From positions 1 to 64,000 of the forward strand of contig JAJEAH010000034.1 of assembly GCA_022824225.1 (NCBI GenBank): a DNA stretch of 64,000 nucleotides, written 5' to 3'. A program made the position numbers and the translations under genes. This stretch comes from Chloroflexota bacterium. Its GTDB lineage: Bacteria > Chloroflexota > UBA11872 > VXOZ01. The notes below the pieces were generated by a model, which did no database searches, had not been told where the DNA came from, and saw only the letters and a program-made list of their open reading frames with translations. Below, in pieces: positions 28,286 to 37,745 of this stretch (its first letter is position 1; each line of letters starts with the position of its first letter).

Positions 28286-30247
28286 ATGGCAACAGAGTCA
28301 GGCAATACGATTGAAGCGCTACTGGAAGAGCAACGGGTCTTTGCGTCGCCTGAGGGCTTTGCCGCAAATGCCCACGTAAACGATGATGCCGTCTTCGCGC
28401 GAGCCGCCGCCGATCCGGAGGCGTTCTGGGCATCCGTTGCCGAAGAACTGCACTGGTTCAGGAAGTGGGACCAGGTACTGGATGATTCCGATCCCCCCTT
28501 CTTCAAGTGGTTTGTGGGCGGCAAGCTCAACATTACGTACAACTGTCTCGATCGCCACCTGGACTCCTGGCGGCGCAACAAGGCCGCCATCATCTGGGAA
28601 GGCGAGCCCGGCGACCAGGCCGTGCTAACGTATTACGATCTCTGGCGTGAGGTCAGCAAGTTTTCCAACGCCCTCAAGGGCCTTGGCGTGAAGAAGGGCG
28701 ACCGCGTAACGCTGTACATGGGCATGGTGCCGGAACTCGCCATCGCCATGCTCGCCTGCGCCCGCATCGGCGCGCCCCACAGCATCGTGTTTGGCGGCTT
28801 CAGCGCGGAAGCCCTGGCCGACCGCATCAACGACGCCGAGGCGAATGTGCTGGTGACGTGCGACGGCGGCTGGCGGCGCGGCGGCATCGTGCCGCTCAAG
28901 CAGATGGCGGATGAAGCGGTGGAACGCTGCCCCACCATCGAAAACGTGGTGGTGGTGGAACGCATCGGCGACGGCGCCGACATCGAGATGAAGGAAGGCC
29001 GCGACCACTGGTGGCACGACCTGATGGCGGACGCCGACCTGCGCTGCGCGCCGGAAGAGATGGACGCCGAGGACATGCTCTACATCCTCTACACCAGCGG
29101 CACCACCGGCAAGCCCAAGGGCATTGTGCACACCACCGGCGGCTACTCCACCCAGACCTACCTCACGACCAAGTGGGTCTTCGATATGAAGGAAGACGAC
29201 GTGTACTGGTGCACCGCCGACATCGGCTGGGTGACAGGCCACTCCTACATTGTCTACGGCCCGCTGCAAAACGGGGCCACGACGGTCATGTACGAAGGCG
29301 CGCCGGACTACCCGGGCCGCGACCGCTTCTGGGACATCGTTGAGAAGTACGGCATTACCATCTTGTACACAGCCCCGACGGCGATCCGCGCCTTCATGCG
29401 CTGGGGCGACCACTGGCCGGCGCAACACGATATGTCCAGCCTGCGGTTGCTCGGCTCGGTGGGCGAGCCCATCAACCCCGAAGCCTGGATCTGGTACCAC
29501 AAGAATATCGGCGGCGAACGCTGTCCCATCGTCGATACGTGGTGGCAGACGGAGACCGGGGCGATTCTCATCAGCCCGCTGCCGGGCTATACGGCCACGA
29601 AGCCCGGCTCGGCTACGAAGCCCATCCCCGGCATCACCGCCGCCATTCTGGACGAAGCCGGCAACGAAGTGCCGGAAGGCGGCGGCTATCTGGTCATTCA
29701 ACGGCCCTGGCCCTCCATGCTGCGGACCATCTACGGCGATCCGGAGCGTTTCAAGGACCAGTACTGGAGCCGCTACGAGGGCATCTACTTCACCGGCGAC
29801 GGCGCGAAGATCGACTCCGACGGTTACTTTTGGGTGCTTGGCCGGGTGGATGACGTGATGAACGTGGCAGGCCACCGCCTCTCCACCATGGAGATCGAGA
29901 GCGCCCTGGTCGACCACGAGTCGGTGGCGGAAGCCGCCGTCATCGGCAAGAGCGACGAACTCAAGGGCCAGGCGGTCTCCGCTTTCGTGCTCCTCAAGGA
30001 AGGCATCGACGCTGGCGATACGCTGGTGGACGTACTCAAGAAGCATGTGTCGCAGAAGATTGGGCCAATTGCCCGGCCGGAGGACATCTTCTTCACCGCC
30101 GACCTGCCCAAGACCCGCAGCGGCAAGATCATGCGCCGCCTCTTGCGCGACGTGGCCGAAGGCCGCGCTCTGGGCGATACGACCACTCTCCTGGATGCCA
30201 ACGTGGTCGAGAGCCTGCGGGGACAATACGAGGACTCAGAGGGCTAG
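28286..30247 (+). CDS. acs: Acetyl-coenzyme A synthetase
   Basis: AMP-forming acetate:CoA ligase that makes acetyl-CoA from acetate, ATP and CoA via acetyl-AMP. It carries the adenylate-forming signature [11 protein letters not shown] near residue 268, the Acs-type [16 protein letters not shown], the WWQTETGAI acetate-pocket segment, and the C-terminal [13 protein letters not shown] loop, whose Lys (near residue 613) is the site of inhibitory acetylation in this family. Length of 653 aa is standard. AGGAGG lies six bases before the ATG at 28286. It is transcribed alone from a good promoter and ends at a strong palindromic terminator. Confidence 0.95.
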   Translation: MATESGNTIEALLEEQRVFASPEGFAANAHVNDDAVFARAAADPEAFWASVAEELHWFRKWDQVLDDSDPPFFKWFVGGKLNITYNCLDRHLDSWRRNKAAIIWEGEPGDQAVLTYYDLWREVSKFSNALKGLGVKKGDRVTLYMGMVPELAIAMLACARIGAPHSIVFGGFSAEALADRINDAEANVLVTCDGGWRRGGIVPLKQMADEAVERCPTIENVVVVERIGDGADIEMKEGRDHWWHDLMADADLRCAPEEMDAEDMLYILYTSGTTGKPKGIVHTTGGYSTQTYLTTKWVFDMKEDDVYWCTADIGWVTGHSYIVYGPLQNGATTVMYEGAPDYPGRDRFWDIVEKYGITILYTAPTAIRAFMRWGDHWPAQHDMSSLRLLGSVGEPINPEAWIWYHKNIGGERCPIVDTWWQTETGAILISPLPGYTATKPGSATKPIPGITAAILDEAGNEVPEGGGYLVIQRPWPSMLRTIYGDPERFKDQYWSRYEGIYFTGDGAKIDSDGYFWVLGRVDDVMNVAGHRLSTMEIESALVDHESVAEAAVIGKSDELKGQAVSAFVLLKEGIDAGDTLVDVLKKHVSQKIGPIARPEDIFFTADLPKTRSGKIMRRLLRDVAEGRALGDTTTLLDANVVESLRGQYEDSEG

Positions 30248-30355
30248 CGCTCCGGGGCGCAATAGGCGGCCGAAGTGGAAACCGGCAGGGCGCGCTTCTG
30301 GGGCTGGCGTCCCGGGAGTTGTGGCCCGCCCCAAACCGCCGAAACGACTGAATCG

Positions 30356-30389
30356 CGAAGAACTGTGGGGAATTCCCCACAGTTCTTCG
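30356..30389. terminator. Strong bidirectional terminator
   Basis: 34-bp perfect palindrome with arm CGAAGAACTGTGGGGAA, followed by TTTA on the + strand. It lies between the convergent acs and HxlR-type genes and can serve both. Confidence 0.8.
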
Positions 30390-30496
30390 TTTACTACCGT
30401 TAAAACAAGAAGCCGCCACCGCTCTCCAACGCAGGTGGCGCTTAGTTCTGTAGCGAGGTGTGCTCTTGCGCAGGGCCGGCGCTCCGGCGCAGGCGA

Positions 30497-30877
30497 CTAC
30501 TTCACGGCAACCGCACCCGCCGGCAGGATGGGCTCACCGGCATCCACTTCATCGGGGCTAAGCCAGCGTTCGCCGTAGTCTCGCATCATTTCGAGCACCG
30601 GCACCAAGGCGGTGCCTTTTTCGGTCAGGGCGTATTCTACCCGGGGCGGAATCTCGGCATAGGCGCGGCGCGTAATAATGTGCTCTTCTTCGAGCGTGCG
30701 GAGGCGTTCGACCAGGGTATTGGGACTTATGCCTTCCAGCGAGCGTTCCAGCGTACAGAAGCGCTGCGGGCTTGCGGCCAAGTCGCGCAAGATCAAGAGG
30801 GTCCAGCGACCACAAATCAGTGAAGCCGTGCGCGCAATGGCGCACTCTAGGTCTTTACCTGAACAGCGAGCGGCCAT
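30497..30877 (-). CDS. HxlR-family transcriptional regulator
   Basis: 126-aa winged-helix DNA-binding protein of the HxlR/MarR-like group. The typical N-terminal arrangement is present: a Cys (CAIARTASLICGRW), then TLLILRDLAASPQRF and the recognition helix region SLEGISPNTLVERLRTLEEE. Such regulators often respond to aldehydes, quinones or redox stress through the N-terminal Cys; C5 and C12 are the candidates here. ATG at 30877 is chosen by family length; one farther upstream at 30925 is possible. It is next to no obvious target except acs (convergent) and the RlpA-like gene (divergent). Confidence 0.85.
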   Translation of the reverse strand: MAARCSGKDLECAIARTASLICGRWTLLILRDLAASPQRFCTLERSLEGISPNTLVERLRTLEEEHIITRRAYAEIPPRVEYALTEKGTALVPVLEMMRDYGERWLSPDEVDAGEPILPAGAVAVK

Positions 30878-31096
30878 CAGTATTCTTGACCCCGTTCTAG
30901 GCTGCCTGAACGGCACAATCACTCGCATCGCCTTAATTCGATTGTAGCGCAGCCTCAAACTGACGGTCAAACACGCCGCCCCCGCGGCAGCACACCGCAT
31001 CGCGCACGTTGGTCGACACACCCGGACTCGCTGCGCCATCCCGGCCTCCGGGTTGACGACCCACACTGCCATGCGCTATAAGAAGTCGGAGAATCG

Positions 31097-31591
31097 GTGG
31101 AGTGCAAGGTAGCTAAGACAGTGCGCTTTGTTCTGTGGTCTCTTCTTGTTGTTGTGTTGTGGCTGGCGTGGGCCTCTCCGGCTTCCGCCTTCTCGTTTGT
31201 CGTGGAAGAGGACGACGGCTCGCTCACGAATCTCACGCGTTTTCGCGCTCCCGCCTTCTTGAAAGGGCTTTCAGACTACACGGTCACCCGGATCGAATAT
31301 GGAAACGCTACGTATTACCATCCGTCCCTACATGGCGATACCATGGCCAACGGCGAGCCGTATAACCGGTATGACCCAGTCATTGCCGCCAGTCCATTCT
31401 TCCCACTGGGTACCGTAGTGCGGGTGACGCGCCTCTCGACGGGGGCGGTCCTAGTCGTTACCATTAAGGACCGGGCCCCCTCACCCGGATTCATGTGGAT
31501 CGACCTCAGCGAGGCAGCCTTCATCCAGATGTCGCCCTTTAGCACCGGCCGCTTCGACGTAAAGATCGAAGTGCTCAGTCCGCGTCCGTGA
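31097..31591 (+). CDS. Secreted RlpA-like double-psi beta-barrel protein
   Basis: 164-aa exported protein. An N-terminal signal peptide (RFVLWSLLVVVLWLAWASPASA) ends near residue 31. The mature part has an RlpA-like double-psi barrel: GNATYYHPSLHGDTMANGE, then FPLGTVVRVTRLSTG and VTIKDRAPSPGFMWIDLSEAAF, matching the septal-ring lytic transglycosylase RlpA core with the Asp near KDR and WIDLS. No SPOR domain, so peptidoglycan targeting is not evident. The GTG start has GGAG upstream. The stop codon overlaps a possible GTG start for the next gene (GTGA). Confidence 0.78.
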   Translation: MECKVAKTVRFVLWSLLVVVLWLAWASPASAFSFVVEEDDGSLTNLTRFRAPAFLKGLSDYTVTRIEYGNATYYHPSLHGDTMANGEPYNRYDPVIAASPFFPLGTVVRVTRLSTGAVLVVTIKDRAPSPGFMWIDLSEAAFIQMSPFSTGRFDVKIEVLSPRP

Positions 31592-31614
31592 CTCGCCGCC
31601 CACCGAGGCCAACT

Positions 31615-32586
31615 ATGCAAAGCGCCGCAATCACCATCGAGCCTCTGACCCCCGTGCCGGAGCACGTCCTCGGCGCGCGTGAAGAACTCAACTTGCTCAC
31701 TTATGGCCCAAGCGAGATTCTGGTCGCCAAGTACGGCGAGGCCATAGCGGGAGCGGTGCGTTACGCCCTGCGCGTAGATGAGCGCCGCCGGCATGGCCTC
31801 ATTGCCGATCTGGCCGTGCACGAAGACTATACGGGGCAAAAGCTGGCAGAGACCCTGATCATGGCTGCGGAAGAGCGGCTCAAGTCGCTGGGCGTTACGA
31901 AGATTGACGCCATCGTCCCCGACGGTGAGGGCGCCACGGTGCCATTCTACGAGCGCGGCTACTGGGCATCCCGCAAGATGGTGCTCATCACGTGGGACCT
32001 CGCGTCCCTTGGCGAGCTTGACCTGGAGCACGAATTTGCCATCGTGGAGCATCCAAGTCCCGACTCCGAGTTCTTGACCGATTTCGTCCTGAACAGCTAC
32101 CAACCCTACTGGCGGTGGTGGAAGGAATACAAGGAAGACACGCGGTGGCACCGGGTGGAGTATCCCGCCGCGCCCGAAGCCCCGCCCAGCGCGGCGTTGG
32201 GGCAGGAAATGCGCGAGCGGGTAGACGCCCGCGTGGCGGCATTCGGCAAAGACGCACCGCAGACACTCTTTACCGCCAGCTTGGATGGTGAAGTGGTGGG
32301 AATCTGCGATGCAAAAGCTGTGGCAGACGACGTCACCTTCGATTGGGGCCTCATGGTGCGCCGCGACTTCGGCGGCCGCCGCATCGGATCGGCGCTGCTC
32401 TGGCATGCGCTCCAGTGGCTCAGATCTCAAAACATGGAGTCGGCCCGCATCGTCACCACGTCCGGGCTGGACGACTACGACCCCACCGTGTACCTGTATG
32501 CGTTTTCCCATGGCGGCGCAATTCGTGGGGAGTTTCTCAATCTGGTCAAGCGCCGGCTCTACGCCGGCGGCGCGAGGGAAGATTGA
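31615..32586 (+). CDS. Protein with two GNAT acetyltransferase domains
   Basis: 323-aa protein with an N-terminal GNAT domain (IADLAVHEDYTGQKLAETLI, the acetyl-CoA site) and a second one near residues 205-300 (LMVRRDFGGRRIGSALLWHA) joined by a linker. GNAT pairs of this kind acetylate small amines, peptides or antibiotics, but no substrate is evident. ATG at 31615 is preferred since CGAGG lies six bases before it; GTG at 31588 overlaps the upstream stop codon and is the alternative. Likely in one transcript with the RlpA-like gene. Confidence 0.8.
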   Translation: MQSAAITIEPLTPVPEHVLGAREELNLLTYGPSEILVAKYGEAIAGAVRYALRVDERRRHGLIADLAVHEDYTGQKLAETLIMAAEERLKSLGVTKIDAIVPDGEGATVPFYERGYWASRKMVLITWDLASLGELDLEHEFAIVEHPSPDSEFLTDFVLNSYQPYWRWWKEYKEDTRWHRVEYPAAPEAPPSAALGQEMRERVDARVAAFGKDAPQTLFTASLDGEVVGICDAKAVADDVTFDWGLMVRRDFGGRRIGSALLWHALQWLRSQNMESARIVTTSGLDDYDPTVYLYAFSHGGAIRGEFLNLVKRRLYAGGARED

Positions 32587-32866
32587 GGGCTTGCCAACGG
32601 CCGGGACGAGAGATCCTGCCGCGGAGACGCCGCGCGGTTCGCAGACCGCAATTCGTTCAGCGCCGCACCGGCACACTCACGTGGCCGGCCTTGCGGATGC
32701 GCAACAGAACCGGCGCCGGGGCGTGACCGTCCCCGCGCCGCCTCGCGGCACGTTCTTCACTATTCGCCTCATCTATGGTAGTGTTAGTCACGATGACCCT
32801 CTATCGTCCTACGCTTCGGGGTCAGCACAAGGCAAACATGCTTGCAGCACATGGGGAGCATCAACT

Positions 32867-33472
32867 ATGGCCTTTACCGTGAAGGACCTTAAATTCGGCA
32901 AGGATGCGCTCGACGGCATCTCTGAGAAAACTCTGACCGTCCACCACGATACGCTGTACGCCGGTTATGTAAATAAGCGCAACGAGATCGAGGAAGGCCT
33001 CAAGAGCGTCGACCGCTCTACGGCCAATCAAGCCTACAGCGCCTACCGGGCCTTGAAGCTGGAAGAGACGTTCGCCGCAGACGGCCAAATCCTGCACGAG
33101 CTCTACTTCGACACCCTCGGCGGCAACGGCGAGGCCGGCGGCGATCTGGCCGCGAAGATCGCCGAGGACTTTGGCTCGTGGGACGCCTTCTTGGAAGACG
33201 CCCGCGCCTGCGCTATGGCCGCCCGCGGGTGGATGGTAACGGCACTGGACCCGACGGACGGCAAGATTCACAACTTCCTCTGCGACGTGCACAACCAGGG
33301 CGGCGTCTGGGGCACAGTGCCGCTGTGGACCATCGACACCTACGAGCATGCCTACTTCATGGACTACGGCAGCGATCGCGGCTCCTACATCACCGCCTTG
33401 CTGAAGAACGTGGACTGGGACGCCGTCAACGAACGCTACCAGGCCGCCAAGGCTTCCCTGGCGGCACGCTAG
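32867..33472 (+). CDS. sod: Iron/manganese superoxide dismutase
   Basis: 201-aa superoxide dismutase of the Fe/Mn family, converting superoxide to O2 and H2O2 in the cytoplasm. The four metal ligands are H26 (TVHHDTLYAGYV), H77 (ILHELYF), D157 and H161 (TIDTYEHAYFMDYG). The usual DVWEHAY motif is DTYEHAY, with Trp replaced by Tyr. No signal peptide. ATG at 32867 has GGGGAG eight bases before it; the open frame from 32285 is a shadow of the acetyltransferase gene followed by the intergenic region. The metal (Fe, Mn or either) cannot be told from what I can see. A strong terminator follows. Confidence 0.9.
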   Translation: MAFTVKDLKFGKDALDGISEKTLTVHHDTLYAGYVNKRNEIEEGLKSVDRSTANQAYSAYRALKLEETFAADGQILHELYFDTLGGNGEAGGDLAAKIAEDFGSWDAFLEDARACAMAARGWMVTALDPTDGKIHNFLCDVHNQGGVWGTVPLWTIDTYEHAYFMDYGSDRGSYITALLKNVDWDAVNERYQAAKASLAAR

Positions 33473-33782
33473 AGGGCGCAGCGAACGCCAAACACACACG
33501 CGGCGCCGGTCGCGTTGTGACGCGAAAGACGGAAGCGCGGGACAGTGTCCCGCGCTTCCTCGTTTCTTCACTATCGAAACCTGTCGGCTCCCCGCGTCGC
33601 TGCTGGATAGCTTTGCCAGACCTGCCGGCTCCCAGCCTGATTCGGGTGCACTGCCTAGAGCCTACGGCAGGAAACAGGGGTGTGCCGTCTTGCGCGGGAC
33701 GCGCTCCGTAGCCGTGGTGTGGCGCGACTGCTACAATAACCCGCAGTGAACGGAAACCGCACGGCGCAGAGAGGCGGGAGCG
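33473..33782. other. Intergenic with terminator
   Basis: 310 bp between the superoxide dismutase gene and the MBL operon. It contains the terminator at 33531-33559. Nothing else recognisable; the promoter of the MBL operon must lie in its right part but no strong hexamer pair was seen. Confidence 0.5.
33531..33559 (+). terminator. Terminator after superoxide dismutase
   Basis: 14-bp perfect stem GGAAGCGCGGGACA / TGTCCCGCGCTTCC around a central G (loop of about 5-7 nt in practice), followed by TCGTTTCTT, 58 bp after the stop codon. Confidence 0.75.
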
Positions 33783-34574
33783 GTGAGTATTGCAGCAGAA
33801 GTCAACGACACCGGCGTGCCGCGAGGGTCGCTGGCCGTCTGGAGCTTGGGGCAGGCGGGATTCGTCTTCAAGTCCAGTCAGGGCGCCGTCGTATACGTAG
33901 ACCCCTACCTTGGCGACGCCTGCCGGGACCTCTACGGCTTGGAGCGTCTGGTCGAACCGCCTCTCGCCGCTGCCGAAGTGCGGGCGGATTACGTGCTCGC
34001 CACCCACAACCACGCCGACCACCTGGACCCCGATGCGCTGCCGGAGATCGCGCGCCACAACGCCGCGGCCCTGCTCATCGGCCCCAGTTCATGCACGGCC
34101 ACCATGCGGGAGGCGGGCATCCCGGCCAGCCAAACGTACACCCTCAATCACGACGACGTGCTCCACAGCGGCCACGTACGCATCCATGCCACATACGCCC
34201 ACCACGTGTGGGGCGATCCGGACGACGCGCCCGACGCCGTGGGGTATGTCATCGACTTTGACGGCCTGCGTGTGTACGTGAGCGGCGATTCACTCTACCA
34301 CGAGAGAATGGAGGGCATCGCGGACTTGCAGCCCCACCTGGCCTGCATCTGCATAAACGGACGCTTTGGCAATATGTCAGCCGCCGAGGCGGCGCATCTC
34401 GCCACCGTGCTCCGCGCACAGACCGCCGTGCCCACTCATTACAATATGTTTGCCAATAACCTGGCCGACCCGGCCGACTTCATTGGCGCGCTCCAGGCAG
34501 AAGGCGGTATCGTTCACCCGCTCGTCCTCACGCCGGGTCAGCGCGTGTTCTATCCAGAAAGGGACGCCTCGTGA
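33783..34574 (+). CDS. MBL-fold metal-dependent hydrolase (UlaG-like)
   Basis: 263-aa metallo-beta-lactamase fold protein related to UlaG-type lactonases. The metal motif is THNHADHLD (HxHxDH), a later His lies in the ATYAHHVWGD segment, and VYVSGDSLYH gives the bridging Asp. PTHYNMFANN near the end supplies a last His, typical of the UlaG-like subgroup. UlaG itself opens L-ascorbate-6-phosphate lactone; here the ligand is unknown. GTG start with GGAG nearby. Its stop codon overlaps the next start (GTGA), giving an operon with the amidohydrolase and enolase-type genes. Confidence 0.82.
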   Translation: MSIAAEVNDTGVPRGSLAVWSLGQAGFVFKSSQGAVVYVDPYLGDACRDLYGLERLVEPPLAAAEVRADYVLATHNHADHLDPDALPEIARHNAAALLIGPSSCTATMREAGIPASQTYTLNHDDVLHSGHVRIHATYAHHVWGDPDDAPDAVGYVIDFDGLRVYVSGDSLYHERMEGIADLQPHLACICINGRFGNMSAAEAAHLATVLRAQTAVPTHYNMFANNLADPADFIGALQAEGGIVHPLVLTPGQRVFYPERDAS

Positions 34575-35854
34575 GCCAAAAGAGAATACTCAAAGCAGAC
34601 CGGGCCTACACCGCAACCGACAGCGACATCATCGAGCAGGCCGCGGTGGCCATGGCCGGCGACCGCATCACGTATGTGGGGCCGGTCGCTGGACTCACGC
34701 CGGAACTCACGGCAGACGCGGTGGTGGAGGAATTGCCCGGCCATACGCTGCTTCCCGGTATGCTGGACGGACACGTCCACCTGAGCTTTACGGCAGGCCC
34801 GAACCACGATCAAGTTGTGGACGACATCAGCCGCGAGACGGACATGGAGCAGGTGCTGCGCACAGCGTCCAACGCTCAAAAGTGCCTGCGCGCGGGACTA
34901 ACGACGGTCCGCGACCTGGGTGGACGCCGGGACGTGGTGCCCACGGTGCGCGACGCCATCAATGCCGGCAGGCTTGCCGGCCCGCGCATCCTCTCCTGCA
35001 ACGTGCCCATCACGGTGACGGGCGGCCACATCCACTTCGTGGGCTGGGAAGCCAATGAAGAGTGGGAACTGCGTAGGGCCGTGCGCACGCTCATCAAGCA
35101 CGGCGCGGACGTGATCAAGATATGCGCCAGCGGCGGCAACATGACCGCCGAATCCAACCCGCTCATGGTGCAGTACAGCGCCCAGCAACTTGGCGTGGTC
35201 GTGGAAGAGGCCCACAAACTCGATACGCCGGTGGCGGCGCACGCTATTCCCACAGACAGCATTCGCAATTGCATCGAGGCCGGCATCGACACCATCGAGC
35301 ATTGCGTCTGGCTGGGCGCCGACGGCGGCTATGACTACGACGAGGAGGCCATGGCAACCGCCGTCGCGAAGGATCTCACCGTCTCCATCACGCTGGCGGG
35401 CGTTTTCCGAGGCTACCTCGCCGACATGCCGCTCAGCGAAGACATGCGCGCGGCCATGGGTATCAGTGGCCCGCTGGAAGAAGAGCGGGTGGCGCAGTTT
35501 CGCAATACCTGGCAATCCGGCGTGAACCTCATAATCTCCAGTGATTCGGGGGTGCGGTACACGCCCTTCGACGACTACTACATTTCGCTGCGGTGCGCCG
35601 CGGAGCTCATCGGCATTCCGCCCCGTGAGGTGTTGATGATGGCCACCCGCAACCCCGCCAAGGGCCTGGGCGTGCTCCATGAACGGGGCACACTGGAGAC
35701 GGGCAAGGCCGCAGACATTATTGCCGTGGCGGGCAATCCGCTGGCGGACATCAAGGCGATGGCCGACGTAAAGCTCACCATCGTGGGCGGCAAGGTGATG
35801 TTCCGCGAGGAAATGATCGATGCGCCGCGCACACCCGCACTCGGAGTCAATTAA
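34571..35854 (+). CDS. Metal-dependent amidohydrolase (imidazolonepropionase/prolidase-like)
   Basis: 427-aa amidohydrolase-superfamily enzyme, a binuclear metal hydrolase. HxH is in MLDGHVHLSF, the presumed carboxylated Lys in VIKICASGG, further His residues in VAAHAIPTDS and IDTIEHCVW, and the catalytic Asp in SSDSGVRYTPFD. The subgroup includes Xaa-Pro dipeptidase-like and carboxypeptidase-like hydrolases from environmental samples. GTG start overlaps the MBL gene stop by 4 bp (GTGA). With its neighbours it suggests stepwise breakdown of a cyclic amide or lactone substrate; the exact one is not inferable. Confidence 0.86.
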   Translation: MSQKRILKADRAYTATDSDIIEQAAVAMAGDRITYVGPVAGLTPELTADAVVEELPGHTLLPGMLDGHVHLSFTAGPNHDQVVDDISRETDMEQVLRTASNAQKCLRAGLTTVRDLGGRRDVVPTVRDAINAGRLAGPRILSCNVPITVTGGHIHFVGWEANEEWELRRAVRTLIKHGADVIKICASGGNMTAESNPLMVQYSAQQLGVVVEEAHKLDTPVAAHAIPTDSIRNCIEAGIDTIEHCVWLGADGGYDYDEEAMATAVAKDLTVSITLAGVFRGYLADMPLSEDMRAAMGISGPLEEERVAQFRNTWQSGVNLIISSDSGVRYTPFDDYYISLRCAAELIGIPPREVLMMATRNPAKGLGVLHERGTLETGKAADIIAVAGNPLADIKAMADVKLTIVGGKVMFREEMIDAPRTPALGVN

Positions 35855-35866
35855 GGAGACTTACGT

Positions 35867-37255
35867 ATGGCCGCGTCGTTGCTGTCCGATATTCGCATAC
35901 GAGAAGTAGAGACGTACTTTACCGACGAGATCGCGCGCACGCCGCTGAAGTTCGGCGGCGTCACCATGGAGGGCGCCACCCACGTGCGGGTGCGCGTTGC
36001 CGTTGAAAACCGCGCCGGCCAGGTGGCGGAAGGCTGGGGCAGCATGTTCCTGGCCATCGGCTGGGCGTGGCCCACCGACGACGTGGATGCGCTGGCCCGC
36101 GACGCCGCCATGCGCCAGGTGGTAGAACGCTACGCCAAGGCCCTGGAGGGCCACTCCGGCTACGCCCACCCCATCGACATTGCGCTCAAGACCGAGCCCG
36201 CGCTGCTCAGCCACGCGGCGGACACCAGCCGCGCCATGCAGCTTGCGGAGTCCATGCCGGTGCTCGCCTCGCTGGTCTGCGGCTCTCCATTCGACGGCGC
36301 GCTGCACGACGCGTTTGGCAACGTGAACGGCATTTCCAGTTACGACGGCTATTCCGATGAATTCATGGCGGAAGACCTCAGCGCCTATCTCGGCCCGGCG
36401 TTCAAGGGCAGCTATCTAGACGACTACGTGCGCGGCAACTACGTGGCGGAACTCCCGGTCTTTCATCTCGTCGGTGGACTCGATAAGTTGTGGGAACGTG
36501 AGATTACGGCCGACGACCCGGACGACGGTGAACCGGTCTCGCTGGACCAGTGGATTGCCCGGGACGGCGTCTACTGCCTGAAGATCAAGCTGCTGGGCAA
36601 TGACATGGACTGGGACGTGCAACGCACGCTGGACGTGTACGCCGTCGGCAAGGAGGAACTGGCCAAGCAGGGCCGGCAGGACATCTACCTCACGGCGGAT
36701 ACGAACGAAATTTGCGAAACCCCGGACTACATGGTGGAGTATCTGGAGCGAGTGCGCGAGCAGTCGCCGGCGGCCTACGACGCGCTGCTGTACGTGGAAC
36801 AACCCACGCACCGCGACCTGGACAGAGCGCCGTTCCGTATGGAGGGCATCGACAAGCTCAAGCCCGTCATCATGGACGAGAGTCTCTATAACCATCGCCA
36901 GTACGAACGGGCCAAGGAGCTTGGGTGGTCCGGCATCGCGCTGAAAGTGTGCAAGGGCCACTCCCACAGCTTGCTCTTCACCGCGCTCGCTACCCACGAC
37001 GGCTTGCCGTACACGGTGCAGGACCTGACTAATCCCGACCTCTCTCTCATCCACTCGGTGAGCTTTGCCGCGCGCATCAAGCCGATGATGGGCGTGGAAT
37101 GCAATTCGCGCCAGTTCTTCCCCGCATCAAACGGCGCGGTGGCCGCCGTGCACCCACGCATCGCCAACGTGCGCAACGGAGTCGCGCTGACCCAAACCCT
37201 CACCGGCACCGGGCTGGGCTATCAGATGGACCGCATACTCGCGCAGGCCGGGTAA
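35867..37255 (+). CDS. Mandelate racemase/muconate lactonizing-type enolase superfamily enzyme
   Basis: 462-aa member of the enolase superfamily, abstracting an alpha-proton from a carboxylate with Mg2+. The capping domain is N-terminal, then a barrel. KxK motif in YCLKIKLLGND, metal ligands probably at YLTADTNE, the Glu in YVEQPTH and the MDES segment, and a further Lys in IALKVCKGHS. The pattern does not match one function I know. Longer than typical (about 370-410 aa) by some fifty residues. AAGGAG lies before the ATG, 12 bp after the amidohydrolase stop, so it is the third gene of the operon. Confidence 0.85.
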   Translation: MAASLLSDIRIREVETYFTDEIARTPLKFGGVTMEGATHVRVRVAVENRAGQVAEGWGSMFLAIGWAWPTDDVDALARDAAMRQVVERYAKALEGHSGYAHPIDIALKTEPALLSHAADTSRAMQLAESMPVLASLVCGSPFDGALHDAFGNVNGISSYDGYSDEFMAEDLSAYLGPAFKGSYLDDYVRGNYVAELPVFHLVGGLDKLWEREITADDPDDGEPVSLDQWIARDGVYCLKIKLLGNDMDWDVQRTLDVYAVGKEELAKQGRQDIYLTADTNEICETPDYMVEYLERVREQSPAAYDALLYVEQPTHRDLDRAPFRMEGIDKLKPVIMDESLYNHRQYERAKELGWSGIALKVCKGHSHSLLFTALATHDGLPYTVQDLTNPDLSLIHSVSFAARIKPMMGVECNSRQFFPASNGAVAAVHPRIANVRNGVALTQTLTGTGLGYQMDRILAQAG

Positions 37256-37331
37256 CGTCGGGTCTTAGTGACGGCCGAATCTGTGTCACGAATGGGCGCG
37301 CCTTGATAGAATGGTATGCAAGGAGCGGCGC

Positions 37332-37745
37332 ATGGCAATCATCGACACCCACAAAGTGTTCGAAAGCCTAACCGACGCGGGCTTCAGCAAGGCCCAGGCC
37401 AATGCCTTGCTAGGCGCGGTAGGCGAATCACACGATACCCTCGCGACCAAAGCCGACTTGCAGGACTTGGCACAAGCAACCAAAGCCGACTTGCAGGACT
37501 TGGCACAGGCGACAAAAGCCGACTTGCAAGCGATTAAAGTCGAACTGCAAGCTGAAATTGCTGAGGTGCGCGTCGACGTCCAAGCCCTGGCCCATGCCGT
37601 GAGCGCGTGCGCAACCAAAGCCGAACTACGCGAAATGGAATTGCGCATGCGGCTCCACTTGGGTGGGGTGGCAATCATCGCTGCCAGTTTACAGTTAGCC
37701 ATCCTCGGCTTTCTGATGGCGCTCTTCACCGGAGCCCTGCCGTAG
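37332..37745 (+). CDS. Coiled-coil membrane-anchored protein, DUF1640-like
   Basis: 137-aa protein that begins MAIIDTHKVFESLTDAGFS, similar to the CCDC90/DUF1640 family. It has a long heptad-like helix (TKADLQ repeats, EIAEVRVDVQALAHAVS) and ends with a membrane segment (GGVAIIAASLQLAILGFLMALF). The central helix is expanded by an 11-residue tandem repeat, ATKADLQDLAQ, which appears two and a half times. AAGGAG is seven bases before the ATG at 37332; upstream frame to 37311 is unlikely. Function unknown. Confidence 0.75.
   Translation: MAIIDTHKVFESLTDAGFSKAQANALLGAVGESHDTLATKADLQDLAQATKADLQDLAQATKADLQAIKVELQAEIAEVRVDVQALAHAVSACATKAELREMELRMRLHLGGVAIIAASLQLAILGFLMALFTGALP
37444..37530 (+). 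repeat. 33-bp in-frame tandem repeat
   Basis: Unit of 33 bp, encoding ATKADLQDLAQ, at 37444-37476 and 37477-37509, and a partial third at 37510-37530, within the coiled-coil gene. Near-identical DNA indicates recent duplication or slippage. Confidence 0.85.

Noticed and set aside
28625-30226. 533-codon minus-strand frame inside acs
   Set aside because: Antisense shadow of acetyl-CoA synthetase; no ribosome site and no domain.
32285-32866. N-terminal extension of superoxide dismutase
   Set aside because: The extension runs out of frame over the acetyltransferase gene; the true start has GGGGAG.
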